Shown here: positions 40,301 through 48,981 of the stretch, piece by piece | Position numbering within the stretch: position 1 is the stretch's first letter | How the letters are laid out: each line of letters opens with the position of its first letter | Origin: Thecamonas trahens ATCC 50062 | Lineage: Eukaryota > Apusozoa > Apusomonadida > Apusomonadidae | DNA: 64,000 bases | Reading direction: 5' to 3' | NCBI RefSeq assembly: GCF_000142905.1 | Contig: NW_013657665.1 | Span: forward strand, 76,164 to 140,163 | Notes under the pieces: generated by a model | The model's input: the letters and a program-made list of their open reading frames with translations, nothing else | The model's database searches: none | Told to the model about the DNA's origin: nothing | Translations under genes and position numbers: made by a program

Positions 40301-41099
40301 TTGGGAGCAGTACCAGTGACAGTGTTCGCCAGCTCCTTGGATGGCGCGATCTTCGTCTTGGGCAGCTCACCCGAAGTCGGCATCGGGGGCGGGGGCGGGG
40401 GCGCACTCTTGCCATCAGCATCAGCATCCGCCGCGTCTGCGTCTGCAGCTGCAGCCGTCTCCTCGGCCTCGCCTTCGGTCTCGGACTTGTCAGCGCTTGC
40501 TGCCGCGGTCGCTGCCTCGGCCTCGGCCTCGTCCTTGGCTTCGTCCTTAGCCGCAGCCGCAGCCGCAGCCGCAGCTTCGGCCGACAGCTCTTCGTCGGTG
40601 ATGATCGGGGTGAACGACACGTGGAGCGAGGAGATCGGCCCGGCGTGCATGATCGGAACAGTGAGGACCCGCTCGGCGGCCGACGGCGCCGTCAGATCCT
40701 TGAGGTTGACTTCCATCTCGACCCGGAGCGAGGAGCTGGTCTCGGAAGTGTACGCCGAGCGTGCCTCGGAAATAACCAACTTGTACATCCGGTCGGCATG
40801 CGGCGAGGACGCCTGGATGCCCTTGCGGAACTGGAGCTTCAGCGAGATCGAGTGCAGAATGGTTGGATTCTCCAGTCGCGCCCGCGCCACCACGGGCGAG
40901 TTCTGCTTGGCGTCGGTTGACGTCGCCACAAGGCAGCTCGTCGTGTGAAAGCCCGCCCCCCGCACGGTGAACACTGGATGCACATCGCCTTCAAAACTGA
41001 GCGGGCGTGAAACAAGCGCAGCGCCGAGTCCTGCCAGCGCCTGGACCGTGAGTGCCGACGTGTCAGAGACTGTAGGCGTCGGTGTCGGCGTGGCAGCTT

Positions 41100-41130
<31 letters not shown>

Positions 41131-44100
41131 TGCCACGACGCTCTTGGTCTCGGTCGAGAGGAATCGCATCGAGCCATCGGTCCGCAGCAGGGCAAGGACA
41201 TGTGCCGACGGGACGTAGGTGACGTCGGCAATGCCAGTTCCGCTGGCTGCACAGAGGATGGCTGCACCGAGCGCGTTGGCAGGTGCCAGCGGCACGACTA
41301 GGCCACTCTCGGACTCGTCGGACCGCACCACACCGCCGGTGACCTCAAAGGCCAAGACGCCGCCAGTGTTGTCGAGGGCAATAAGCATCTCGCAGCCGTA
41401 CTTCTTGTCGTTGGACGGCTTATTGAGCTCGTGGAAGACGTCGGCGGCAAAGGTCTGCATCGAGCTGTCGCCGCCTACCAGCAGCGGTACGAGCCGGACA
41501 ACTGGAGCGCCGGTCGCCAGCGCGCTCTCGCCCACAAAAACCAGTCGTTCGAGCGTCATAAAGTAAGTGCGGAGGAAGATGCTTCCGTTGCGCTCGATTG
41601 CCACATGCACCAGCGACGAGTTGGACGATGCCGCTACGCTCGTGACCTTGCCATCGAGCTCGATGATCTCGTCGGCGCGCGCCACACCCTCGTTGGCGGC
41701 ATCGAGTTTGCCCGAAAAGTACAGCAGCGCGTCCACCGGCGCGTGGTTGTTGGCCGAGTTGGTGTTCGACCGCATAGCCAGCACAAAGCCAATGCCGTCA
41801 AAGATCTTGTTGACTTCGCCAAAGCCCTCGCCGCCCTTCGTCTCAGCTTTCGCCTTGCCCGACGGGGCCGTGCTGTCAAACAGGCTCGAAATCATGCTGC
41901 CGGCCGTCGGCGTTGTATCCCAATCGAGGTCCGACTCACTGCCCTTGGAGGGAAACGCCACCATCCCAGCTGTCGCCTTGCCAAATTTCGGCGTCGTGCC
42001 GCCAAACAGGCTCGACATCATACTGCCGGCCGTCGGCGTTGCATCCGAATCGAGCCCAGACTCGCTGTCCACGGCCGGAAACGCCGTCGTCGCCGCCGAC
42101 CCAGCGCTAGCCTTGTCAGACGTCGGCGTCTTGCCGCCAAACAGGCTCGACATCATGCTGCCGGCCGTCGGCGTCGCATCCGATTCGAGCCCAGACTCGG
42201 CCTCGGCCTCGGCCGCAGCAGGAGCGTTCTCGGTGTCGTCGTTGCCCGCGCCCGCGGCTCCAGCTGGAGCCTCGGCATCGGCCTTGGTTTCGACCTCGAT
42301 CCCGGCAGGCAGCTTGAGGATGAGCGCGGCATCCGCCGCAACACAGACCGCAAGGCCAACCTCGAACATTGGGACCGCCGGCGTCTCGACCTCGGCGCTG
42401 ACACTGCCGTCCGCGCCGTCAGCACCGTCGGTTGCGGTGCCATCATCAGTAACAGCGGGTTTCGCGCTGGAAGCTTCGGCTTCGGCCAGCGACATAGCCA
42501 TGACCTGCGCGAGGAGCTCGTCCTCGGACATGCCGGCGGTGTCGCCCATAAACTCCGAGACCTTGCTCTGCGATGACTGCTCCTGCAGCGAGGCAGCGAT
42601 GGCAGCAGCAAGCATATCTTCCTCTTTCTGCTGCTGCTGCGCCGACGAGCTCGTCTTTTCTTGCTCGCCGTCTTGCCCGATGAGCCAAAGGCTGACTTGG
42701 AAGTCGACAACGACGCCGACGACGACGACGACGCCGACGCGCGGTCAGCCGCCCGCTGAATCATGAGCCACTGGCGGGCCCGGGTCTGCGAAAGCAGAAC
42801 TGAAGCCGAAGTGGTGTACATCGAGATCTGTCCCTCGGCGTCAATGACGTAAAAGGCCTGCGGCGAGACCGGGCCGGTGGCCACGGTCCGCGGCTGAGTC
42901 GACGCCGGCTTGTGCGCCAGCGACCGGTCAATCGGAATGTTGCACGTCTCGAGCTGGCACGTCGACGAGTGCGGCAGCGCGACCTGCCACTCGTCGACGT
43001 TGAGGCTCGAGAGGTTAACCGAGTAGCCGCACGAGGCGCAGAACGCCGAGAGGCCCGATCCGTAGTAGCCCTCCTGCGCCATCCACGGCGCCATGTGGTC
43101 CGGGAAGCTTGAGAGCGTCGTCAGACGGTACGCCTCCGAGTAGTACGACGAGTTCTTCGACGATGTGCCCGTCGCCATGGCCAGGCCGTCCGCATGCGCC
43201 ACGTCGTTGCCCACCAGCCGCTTCAGATCCGCACTCGACCCGTTGAACACAAGCATCTTCCACGCAGCCCCGAGCGACGCCGGCGACGGCGTGTTGAGAA
43301 AGGCGAGAGCCTGCTCACGGAGGCTGTCATTGGCAAACCGCGTCGAGGTCTCCACAGGCGTGACGCCCAACAGCATATTGGCCGCGTCGCGGTGCGCAAG
43401 CGAGAACGTCACCGTCCCCGCTGGCGCATACAACGCCGGATCGCCGACCTGCGAAGGCAGGTTGATGACAGAGTCAACCACCGGGCACACCGCAAACCGC
43501 TCGTCCACGCCCACAAGTACGCGTGCCCGCTTGGCGTGCGTGTACCCCAGCACGGTCGCCGGCGCGCTGCCAGGCTCGCTTGCAGCGCTCGACGATGCGT
43601 CACCGTCCTTGGCCACCACAGACCCGACCTGCTCCAGCGAGTCGGCCATCACCACCGCCACGCACAGCCGGTCTTCGTGCTCGTACGTCATCACAAAGTT
43701 GTTGCCCGCCGCATCATACATCACCCGCTGCGCCACCACAGGCCCTGTCGCGGTTCCCAGCTCGGGCCCCCATTCGGCAGCCGCACCACCGGATCCAGAG
43801 CAAACGTCGCCGGAAGCGGCTCGAACGAGACATCATCTACAGTATGCAACCACCTGTGAGTGCGTGTGTGTGGAGGGGGGGGGGGAGGGGGGAACGGAGG
43901 CGCCATGTCGTGCACTCTTTGGGTGGGCGAGAAACCAATGGAAGGGGAATAACCATCCTCTTTTCCCCGTTTGGGTCGCTCTTTCCACGGCGACACCTTC
44001 CACGACTGGTAGAGGAGCAACGAACGGCAGAGAAAGACGAAGAGTGTCATCAACAGTCTAACTAATACCACAAGCTCCTTCAAACCATACCCATGCCTCC

Positions 44101-44667
44101 CCTTTTCTCCCCTCATCTTGTGCTTGTGTCTTCTTCAGCTATGCCTGTCAATGGGGCTGCCCCCCCCCCCGCCCCCCCCCCCCCCACCCACCCTACCCCC
44201 GCATCCCTCTCCTCCCCACCCCACACACCCTCCACCTCACATCAGCCTCTCCAATTATCCGTACCGGATTGCGACCGCGTGTCGTCCATTCTCGGAAAAA
44301 GAGCCAAGTGTACCGCTTTTGTGTCGAGGTTGGGGTTGGGGACCAAGGGGGGGGGGGGGGGCAAGCGGGTGGAGGTTGTGATCGTGATCGTGATCGTGGT
44401 CATGATCAACATCAAAGTGTCGGCGATCGATCGCAGCCGGCGGCCACCCCCCTCCCCGGACTGCATGGGGAGGAGGTGGATGAAAACCAAGTCGCCAACC
44501 TGTCTCGCTGTTACTGCACCTCTTCGCAATGCTCCGTGCAATGGTGCCGTTCCTTCCTTTTGTACGTACCGCATCTGTGCCGTCTTCTCTCCGCTTCCCG
44601 CTCCCTCCCCCCCCTCTGCTCGCCTTCCCTTCCCCCTTCGTGACTCGGGTGACGCGCCATGGGACAC
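31321..44667 (-). CDS. BIRC6: BIRC6/BRUCE-like giant ubiquitin-conjugating protein (two frame breaks)
   Basis: Proposed exons 44667-44570 and 43853-31321; with one base restored at each of two breaks (43767-43771, 42656-42659) the product is about 4,210 residues (human 4,857). The C-terminal UBC domain follows human BIRC6 closely: [36 protein letters not shown] with catalytic Cys at codon 31804-31806, and PYFNEPGYESSRGTPSG. Upstream are EYWAKGTGYGTGSTAE, SYLRNDSLLDMAKH and a discoidin-like block (about 35.7-36.1 kb). Additions not known to me from human BIRC6 are a TLDc-like domain (33940-34460), two UIM-like helices (42470-42635), short TPTAGSMMSSLFGG repeats and a degenerate BIR (42945-43110). 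The family is a hybrid E2/E3 that restrains caspases and autophagy. The first exon is an inference from splice phase; identity of the gene is firm. Confidence 0.9.
33940..34460 (-). other. TLDc-like domain within the BIRC6-like protein
   Basis: Within the BIRC6-like frame. Visible TLDc hallmarks in order: FVFVISTPTEVFGGFCS, then QYFGDENCFLFNC, then FLYSCSTGSAYFAFGGGHDL, then FTVVTAEVWMLGG. This corresponds to the TLDc pattern (FGxF, then E-x-FLF, then AFGGG, then VEVW). It sits between BIRC6-type helical repeats and the VPGYAGAF block that in human BIRC6 follows a ubiquitin-like segment. Confidence 0.75.
41860..42215 (-). repeat. Three in-frame copies of a TPTAGSMMSSLFGG motif
   Basis: Coding repeat in the BIRC6-like protein. 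The block SD(A/T)TPTAGSM(M/I)SSLF recurs three times at ~42- to 45-codon spacing, separated by Ala/Lys/Gly-rich linkers. The first two copies are nearly identical at DNA level; the third (nearest 41880) has diverged to SSLFDSTAP. Confidence 0.9.
43854..44569 (-). other. Proposed first intron of the BIRC6-like gene
   Basis: 716 bp. On the minus strand the donor GTACGT starts at 44569 and the acceptor CGCACTCACAG ends at 43854. Phase 2 joins CG and G into Arg followed by WLHTVDDV, in the frame leading to the BIRC6 N-terminus. It includes G15 (44347-44361) and G11 (43875-43885) on plus, i.e. C runs on the sense strand, and a C-rich stretch at 44161-44185. The upstream exon is not independently supported. 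Confidence 0.5.
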
Positions 44668-44690
44668 TCACTCTCTACATCGATGGCACT

Positions 44691-44820
44691 GGCATGGGCT
44701 GGCATGGGCTGGCGTGGATTGGCATGGACTGGCGTGGGTCTGCATGGGCTGGCGTGCACTGATCTGGCTCGGCATCGGCTGGCGTACGCTCATCTGGGCC
44801 AACATGGACTGATCTGGCCT
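44691..44820. repeat. 10-bp minisatellite
   Basis: About 13 diverged copies of a 10-base unit near GGCATGGGCT / GGCGTGGACT, between the BIRC6-like 5' end and the next plus-strand gene. Confidence 0.85.
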
Positions 44821-44866
44821 CTCTCTACCCCCGCTCCCCATACATACCGCCGCACGACGACTGCAG

Positions 44867-46780
44867 GTGGCGCTGGCTGGTGGCCGCCTGTCGACCGGCT
44901 TGGGCTCGGCCACTCACGAGCCTGCCTACGCTTCGCCGGCCAAGAAGAACGCATCGGTGGCGTCGGAGCCCGCGACGCAGGCGGATCCTATCCCCGCCAC
45001 TCCCATCCCCGAGCCCTCCACCGCTACCACGCCCGCTCCCGCTCCCACTCCCACTCCCGAGCCTGAGCCCACGCGCGGTGCCCTCGTCACCTTGGACTTT
45101 GCCCTTGTCGAGACGCCGATGGAGTCGGGTGAGTCCGCCGCAGTCGAGCGGACCTGGCTGCGTGTCTTTCTTGGTGACAAGGTGCTGCGTGTGGTCGAGC
45201 AGATCGAGGACGCTGAGAACAAGCTCCTGATGGTCTCCAACGACATTGTGTACGACTTTGCCGACACAAACGTGTTTGTCTCGGTGTGGGATACGCCGAA
45301 GCACTTGCCGCCAGGTGTGTGGACGGCAGAGGCTCTTGCCACGCCGTCGGCCACCATGGAGATGTCGCTGCACGCGCTCAACGCGCTGCGCGACCTCGAG
45401 TTCCGCCTCGGTGTGACTCAGTCCAAGATGTGGGCCGGCCGATCCCACCTTTTGCCTTCGCGCTTTGACATGGAAGTGGCGTACGGCATCGAGGCCCAAG
45501 ACGAGCTAGCCGACGGCGAGGTCATGCCAGTCCTCCGCGCTGCGCCGCTCGCCCTCCCGCTCCACTCGCAAGTCCACGGCATCGAGTACCTGACAGGCTA
45601 CGTTGGCAACGACGGCGCCGCGCCTGAGGACTGGCAGCGACTGGCGGCGGCGCAGTTTCTCCCGCTCGACGACGCGTCGGCGGTCCTGGACATCCTCACG
45701 CCGCCGCAGCGCGGCGCGCTCTTCAAGTTTCTCCTCTACCACACCCGGCTCCATCCCAAGGTCTTCCTTCACCTCGAGTCGATTCAAGAGACGCTCCCGT
45801 ACTCGCTCGAGTACCACTACCGCCGCGGCGGCGCGCCGGTGGTCGCCAAGCTGCAGTGCGTGGGGGTGCGACTCGGCGGCGAGCCGGCGCTGGTGGCCAA
45901 GCCGCGCTCGGCCTTTGCTCCGCTTGCCGACTCGGCCGACGACGACGATTCGGTCCTCGCCACGCGGGTCCTCGCCCGTGATGGCGAGCTCGATGCGCTC
46001 CTCCACAACCTGCTCGCCAATCGGACCGGTCTGCTAGCGCTCTCGGCACCAGACTCGGTCCTCGCCGCCGCCTCCTCGCGTGCCGCCGCCGCCGTCGCCG
46101 AGCCTGCCGACAACGCCGACGGCTCCGAGTTTGTGCAGGCGTATCTCGAGTACCTCGGCGCCATGCTCGGGCTCGGCGCCGACGTCTCGGCGTCGATGCA
46201 CGCGCTCGCTGCCTCGGCCCGGTCGGCGGGCTCGGAGCCGTTTGCCCAGCTCGAGCGCACTTTTGGCCGGCGCATCTCCGCTGACGAGCGTAGCCTCGAG
46301 GCCGACGCCAAGGTTGCCATCTTTGAGACCGACATTGTGACCGGCGCCGCGCAGCTCAAGGCGTCGCCGGCGCTGCAGAGCGACTCGCTGGCCATCACCG
46401 CCCTCGCCGGCCTCGACGGCTCGTCAGCCGGCATGGTCGACGTCATGACCGGTATGGCCGCTCTTCAATGGTCGGCCTACGACCTGGCTATCGAGTACAT
46501 GAAGGCCGGCCTGGCGCAGCACCCGCTGCTGGGTGCGGTGTACAAGGACCTCGGTGTGACGTACTGGTACCGCCAGCACTTCTGGGACGCCTGGGCCTGC
46601 TTTGCCGCCCTCCGCCGCCTCACTCCCTCGCACAAGTCGGTCCTCGACGTCGCCATTCTCGAGTCCAAGCTAGAGGCCGCTGTTGGCCGGCACTACTTTT
46701 ACATCGACGCTGCTCCTGCGGGTAACGCCGACGCTGCTACGCCGACTTCTTCTTCTTCGTCCGCTTCCGCTTCCTCTTAA
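44867..46780 (+). CDS. Unknown protein with TPR-like C-terminal helices
   Basis: The open frame from 44867 encodes 637 residues up to the TAA at 46778-46780 and is preceded directly by an acceptor-like CGACGACTGCAG, so this is probably exon 2. An exon 44529-44561 (MLRAMVPFLPF), ending at a GTACGT donor, would join in phase 0; an alternative start is possible. The N-terminus is Ala/Pro/Thr-rich. Residues ~70-180 look globular (LVTLDFALVETPMESG, WLRVFLGDKVLRVVEQI, NDIVYDFADTNVFVSVWD). Near the C-terminus AYDLAIEYMKAGLAQHPLLG and AVYKDLGVTYWYRQHFWDAW have the spacing of a TPR pair. No family is recognised. The last 44 bp overlap, antisense, the coding end of the next gene. Confidence 0.72.
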   Translation: MALAGGRLSTGLGSATHEPAYASPAKKNASVASEPATQADPIPATPIPEPSTATTPAPAPTPTPEPEPTRGALVTLDFALVETPMESGESAAVERTWLRVFLGDKVLRVVEQIEDAENKLLMVSNDIVYDFADTNVFVSVWDTPKHLPPGVWTAEALATPSATMEMSLHALNALRDLEFRLGVTQSKMWAGRSHLLPSRFDMEVAYGIEAQDELADGEVMPVLRAAPLALPLHSQVHGIEYLTGYVGNDGAAPEDWQRLAAAQFLPLDDASAVLDILTPPQRGALFKFLLYHTRLHPKVFLHLESIQETLPYSLEYHYRRGGAPVVAKLQCVGVRLGGEPALVAKPRSAFAPLADSADDDDSVLATRVLARDGELDALLHNLLANRTGLLALSAPDSVLAAASSRAAAAVAEPADNADGSEFVQAYLEYLGAMLGLGADVSASMHALAASARSAGSEPFAQLERTFGRRISADERSLEADAKVAIFETDIVTGAAQLKASPALQSDSLAITALAGLDGSSAGMVDVMTGMAALQWSAYDLAIEYMKAGLAQHPLLGAVYKDLGVTYWYRQHFWDAWACFAALRRLTPSHKSVLDVAILESKLEAAVGRHYFYIDAAPAGNADAATPTSSSSSASASS

Positions 46781-48056
46781 CCGAGCTCTTGTCGGGCACG
46801 TCGCCGTCTCCGCTCTCGGCCTTCTTGCTCTTCCGCCGCCTGGTCTTGGTCGTGGTCGCGGTCGTTGTGGTCTTCTTGACCTTTTTGCCCTTCTTGGTCT
46901 TCTTGGCCTTTTTGGTCTTTTTGGTCTTCTTGACCTTCTTGACCTTCTTGGCCTTGCCCTTGGCCTTCTTCGCCTTGCCCTTGCCCTTGCCCTTGCCCTT
47001 GCCCTTGCCCTTGCCCTTGCCCTTCTTGGCGTCGGCGGCGCTGTCGGCTGAGTTGCCGGGAGAGCCGGCCGACGCGTCCGTGCCATCGGCACGCTCGGCA
47101 CGCGCATAGGCGTTAGACTTGATGATGCGGGTGTCGACGTCGTCGAGAGTGTGAATGTACTTGCGCGACTTGCGGTGCGACTTGGAGCGCAGGTGGTGGA
47201 GCTTGTGATCCATCTCGGCATACTTGGCCTCCATGTCATGAATCTGGGCGACGCGCGGGTCGTCGTAATCATACGCCGGCACCACCGAACCGCCGAGCAT
47301 GACCGCTGACCGCCTCGACCGCGACGGGCGCTTGACAAGCACCCGCCGCCGGCGGTAGTGCTTCTTGTGGACCTTGCGGATCTCGGGCTCGGGCTCTTCG
47401 ATCACCACAGGAACCATCGATGGCGCCGGCAGCTCGTCGTAGCCCGAGTACGTGTACGTGTTGTAAAGCACGCGGTAGCGCTTGCGCTTGTGCGGCCGCA
47501 GCAGCACCTCGTACGACGACGTCGAGTACGAGTACGACGACGTCGAGTACGAAGACGACGACGAAGAGCTCGACGAAGAGCTCGACGAGCCCTTCTCCCG
47601 CGCCACACGCAGTCGCATCTCTTCCGAATCAATGTCAGTGTACGAGTACGTGTACGACGAGTCGACCGGGTGCTCCGCAAGGCGGACCTTGGCGGTGTGA
47701 TCGTGGCCAAGCTTCTTTCCCTTGCGCTTGCCCTTTGACCCGTCATCACTGCCATCGACCGATCCAAAGGAAACATCATCGTCGACGTTGTCCTTGCCCT
47801 TGCCCTTGCCCTTGCCCTTGTTCTTCCGGACCTTGACCTTGCGCTTCCCGCTCCAGCCGTCCTTGCCCTTGCCCTTGCCCTTGCCCTTGCCCTTGCCCTT
47901 GCCCTTGCCACTGCCACTGCCACTGCCACTGCCACTGCCACTGCCACTGGCGTCCTTTGCCGCCTTGCTGGTCTTCTTGGTCTTGGTCTTCTTGGTCTTC
48001 TTGGTCTTCTTGGTCTTGGTCCTCACCCGCTGCTTCTTCTTGGAGCCCTTTGCCAT
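46737..48056 (-). CDS. Highly basic Lys/Gly/Ser-repeat protein
   Basis: 439 residues from the ATG giving MAKGSKKKQRV. It is composed of KKTKKTKK tracts, a (GS)n run, two long (GK)n runs, a Ser/Tyr cluster (YSTSSYSYSTSSY), a more complex central part (RKRYRVLYNTYTYSGYDELP, VVPAYDYDDPRVAQIHDMEA) and a Lys/Arg/Thr-rich C-terminus ending KRTKKKKSA. The central part, with conventional codon variety and a possible coiled coil, supports a real gene; the tracts come from 6-bp DNA repeats of the TTGCCC and CACTGC type. Charge suggests nucleic-acid binding or a nucleolar location, but nothing specific can be assigned. The end is convergent with the upstream gene and overlaps its coding sequence by 44 bp. 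Confidence 0.62.
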   Translation of the reverse strand: MAKGSKKKQRVRTKTKKTKKTKKTKTKKTSKAAKDASGSGSGSGSGSGSGKGKGKGKGKGKGKGKDGWSGKRKVKVRKNKGKGKGKGKDNVDDDVSFGSVDGSDDGSKGKRKGKKLGHDHTAKVRLAEHPVDSSYTYSYTDIDSEEMRLRVAREKGSSSSSSSSSSSSSYSTSSYSYSTSSYEVLLRPHKRKRYRVLYNTYTYSGYDELPAPSMVPVVIEEPEPEIRKVHKKHYRRRRVLVKRPSRSRRSAVMLGGSVVPAYDYDDPRVAQIHDMEAKYAEMDHKLHHLRSKSHRKSRKYIHTLDDVDTRIIKSNAYARAERADGTDASAGSPGNSADSAADAKKGKGKGKGKGKGKGKGKAKKAKGKAKKVKKVKKTKKTKKAKKTKKGKKVKKTTTTATTTKTRRRKSKKAESGDGDVPDKSSVKRKRKRTKKKKSA

Positions 48057-48180
48057 GCTGCCTCTGTCTACCAAGTCTCAAACTACGGGTAGTGCAATGC
48101 CCGACCTGGGTGCAGTCGAGTGGTGCAATGTGAGCGGTATGTGTCTGTCACCACCTCCTCCCCCCCCTCCCCCCTCCCCT

Positions 48181-48203
48181 CCCCCCCCCCCCCCCCCCCC
48201 CCC
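48181..48203. repeat. C23 homopolymer
   Basis: 23 consecutive C bases, preceded by shorter C runs from 48160. Length in the assembly is likely approximate. Confidence 0.95.
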
Positions 48204-48266
48204 TCCTCCAGTGGTCCTCTCCGCCTGTTCCTACCGAATTCCCGCAACGGCCGATTAGGGTGAAGC

Positions 48267-48612
48267 ACATCGAACAAACGAACAAACAATCAAACAATCA
48301 AACAAACAAACGATAATCATCAGTCACCAATGAACAAACAAAAACACAAACGACCGAACGAATGACAGAACGAACGAACGAACGAACGAACGAACGAACG
48401 AATGAACGAACGAAACGAACGAACAAACGAACGAACGAAACGAACGAACGAATGAATGAACGAACGAACGAACGAAACGAACGAACGAATGAATGAACGA
48501 ATGAACGAACGAAACGAACGAACGAAACGAACGAACGACCGAACGAACGAACGAACGAACGAACGAACGAACGAACGAACGAACGAACGAACGAACGAAT
48601 GAATGAACGAAC
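48267..48612. repeat. (GAAC)n / (AAAC)n tetranucleotide array
   Basis: About 345 bases of 4-mer repeats: AAAC/ATCA-rich at the 5' end, becoming nearly pure GAAC with occasional GAAT and single-base-slipped GAAAC units. Confidence 0.95.
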
Positions 48613-48640
48613 ATGCGATTACACGACAGAAAGCCCGCAT

Positions 48641-48775
48641 GTGGGCCAGACGGGGATGGGCCAGACAGGGGTGGGCCAGACGGGGGTGGGCCAGACGGGA
48701 ATGGGCCAGACAGGGGTGGGCCAGACGGGGGTGGGCCAGACGGGGATGGGCCAGACGGGGATGGGCCAGACATAG
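48641..48775. repeat. 15-bp minisatellite (about 9 copies)
   Basis: Nine tandem copies of a 15-base unit (G/A)TGGGCCAGAC(G/A)GGG with a few substitutions. Confidence 0.95.
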
Positions 48776-48981
48776 GCCACACACACTCACAAACAAAAAT
48801 GCATCAAACAACGGCAAAGTCCTTTGTGTTGCTCCCTTGAGCTGATGTCCGAGCCAGGATCGCACTCTGAATCGTTCACATCGTCCCGGCAGCCACCAAA
48901 CCGCTCATGGTGCACGCCAGCTACGGCGAGCGCAAGACGGAAAGCGCCACACTGCACTCACCCGTCACTCATCAAGGGAGC

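Larger units (their letters stand above)
48057..48981. other. Repeat-rich intergenic block
   Basis: 925 bp between divergent genes, containing three stacked repeats: a C23 homopolymer, a GAAC-type tetranucleotide array and a 15-bp minisatellite. Open frames through it are repeat translations and were rejected. Sequence from about 48776 to 48981 is the 5' flank of the dehydrogenase gene. Confidence 0.7.

Noticed and set aside
39581..40948. 455-codon plus-strand frame opposite the BIRC6-like gene
   Set aside because: Ser/Ala-rich shadow of the conserved minus-strand coding sequence.
42640..42670. Programmed -1 frameshifting in the BIRC6-like gene
   Set aside because: There is no slippery heptamer in register, and four other genes or sites in the window need the same one-base repair, so sequence error is simpler.
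44659..45066. Plus-strand frame through the 10-bp minisatellite (Trp/Gly/Leu repeats)
   Set aside because: Repeat translation in a different frame from the adjacent 637-codon gene. A strong acceptor at 44865-44866 marks this stretch as intron or UTR.
48316..48865. Repetitive frames (Phe/Val/Arg/Ser runs) over the GAAC array and minisatellite
   Set aside because: Pure translation of tandem repeats. The array is also not a CRISPR: it has no spacers and a 4-bp period.
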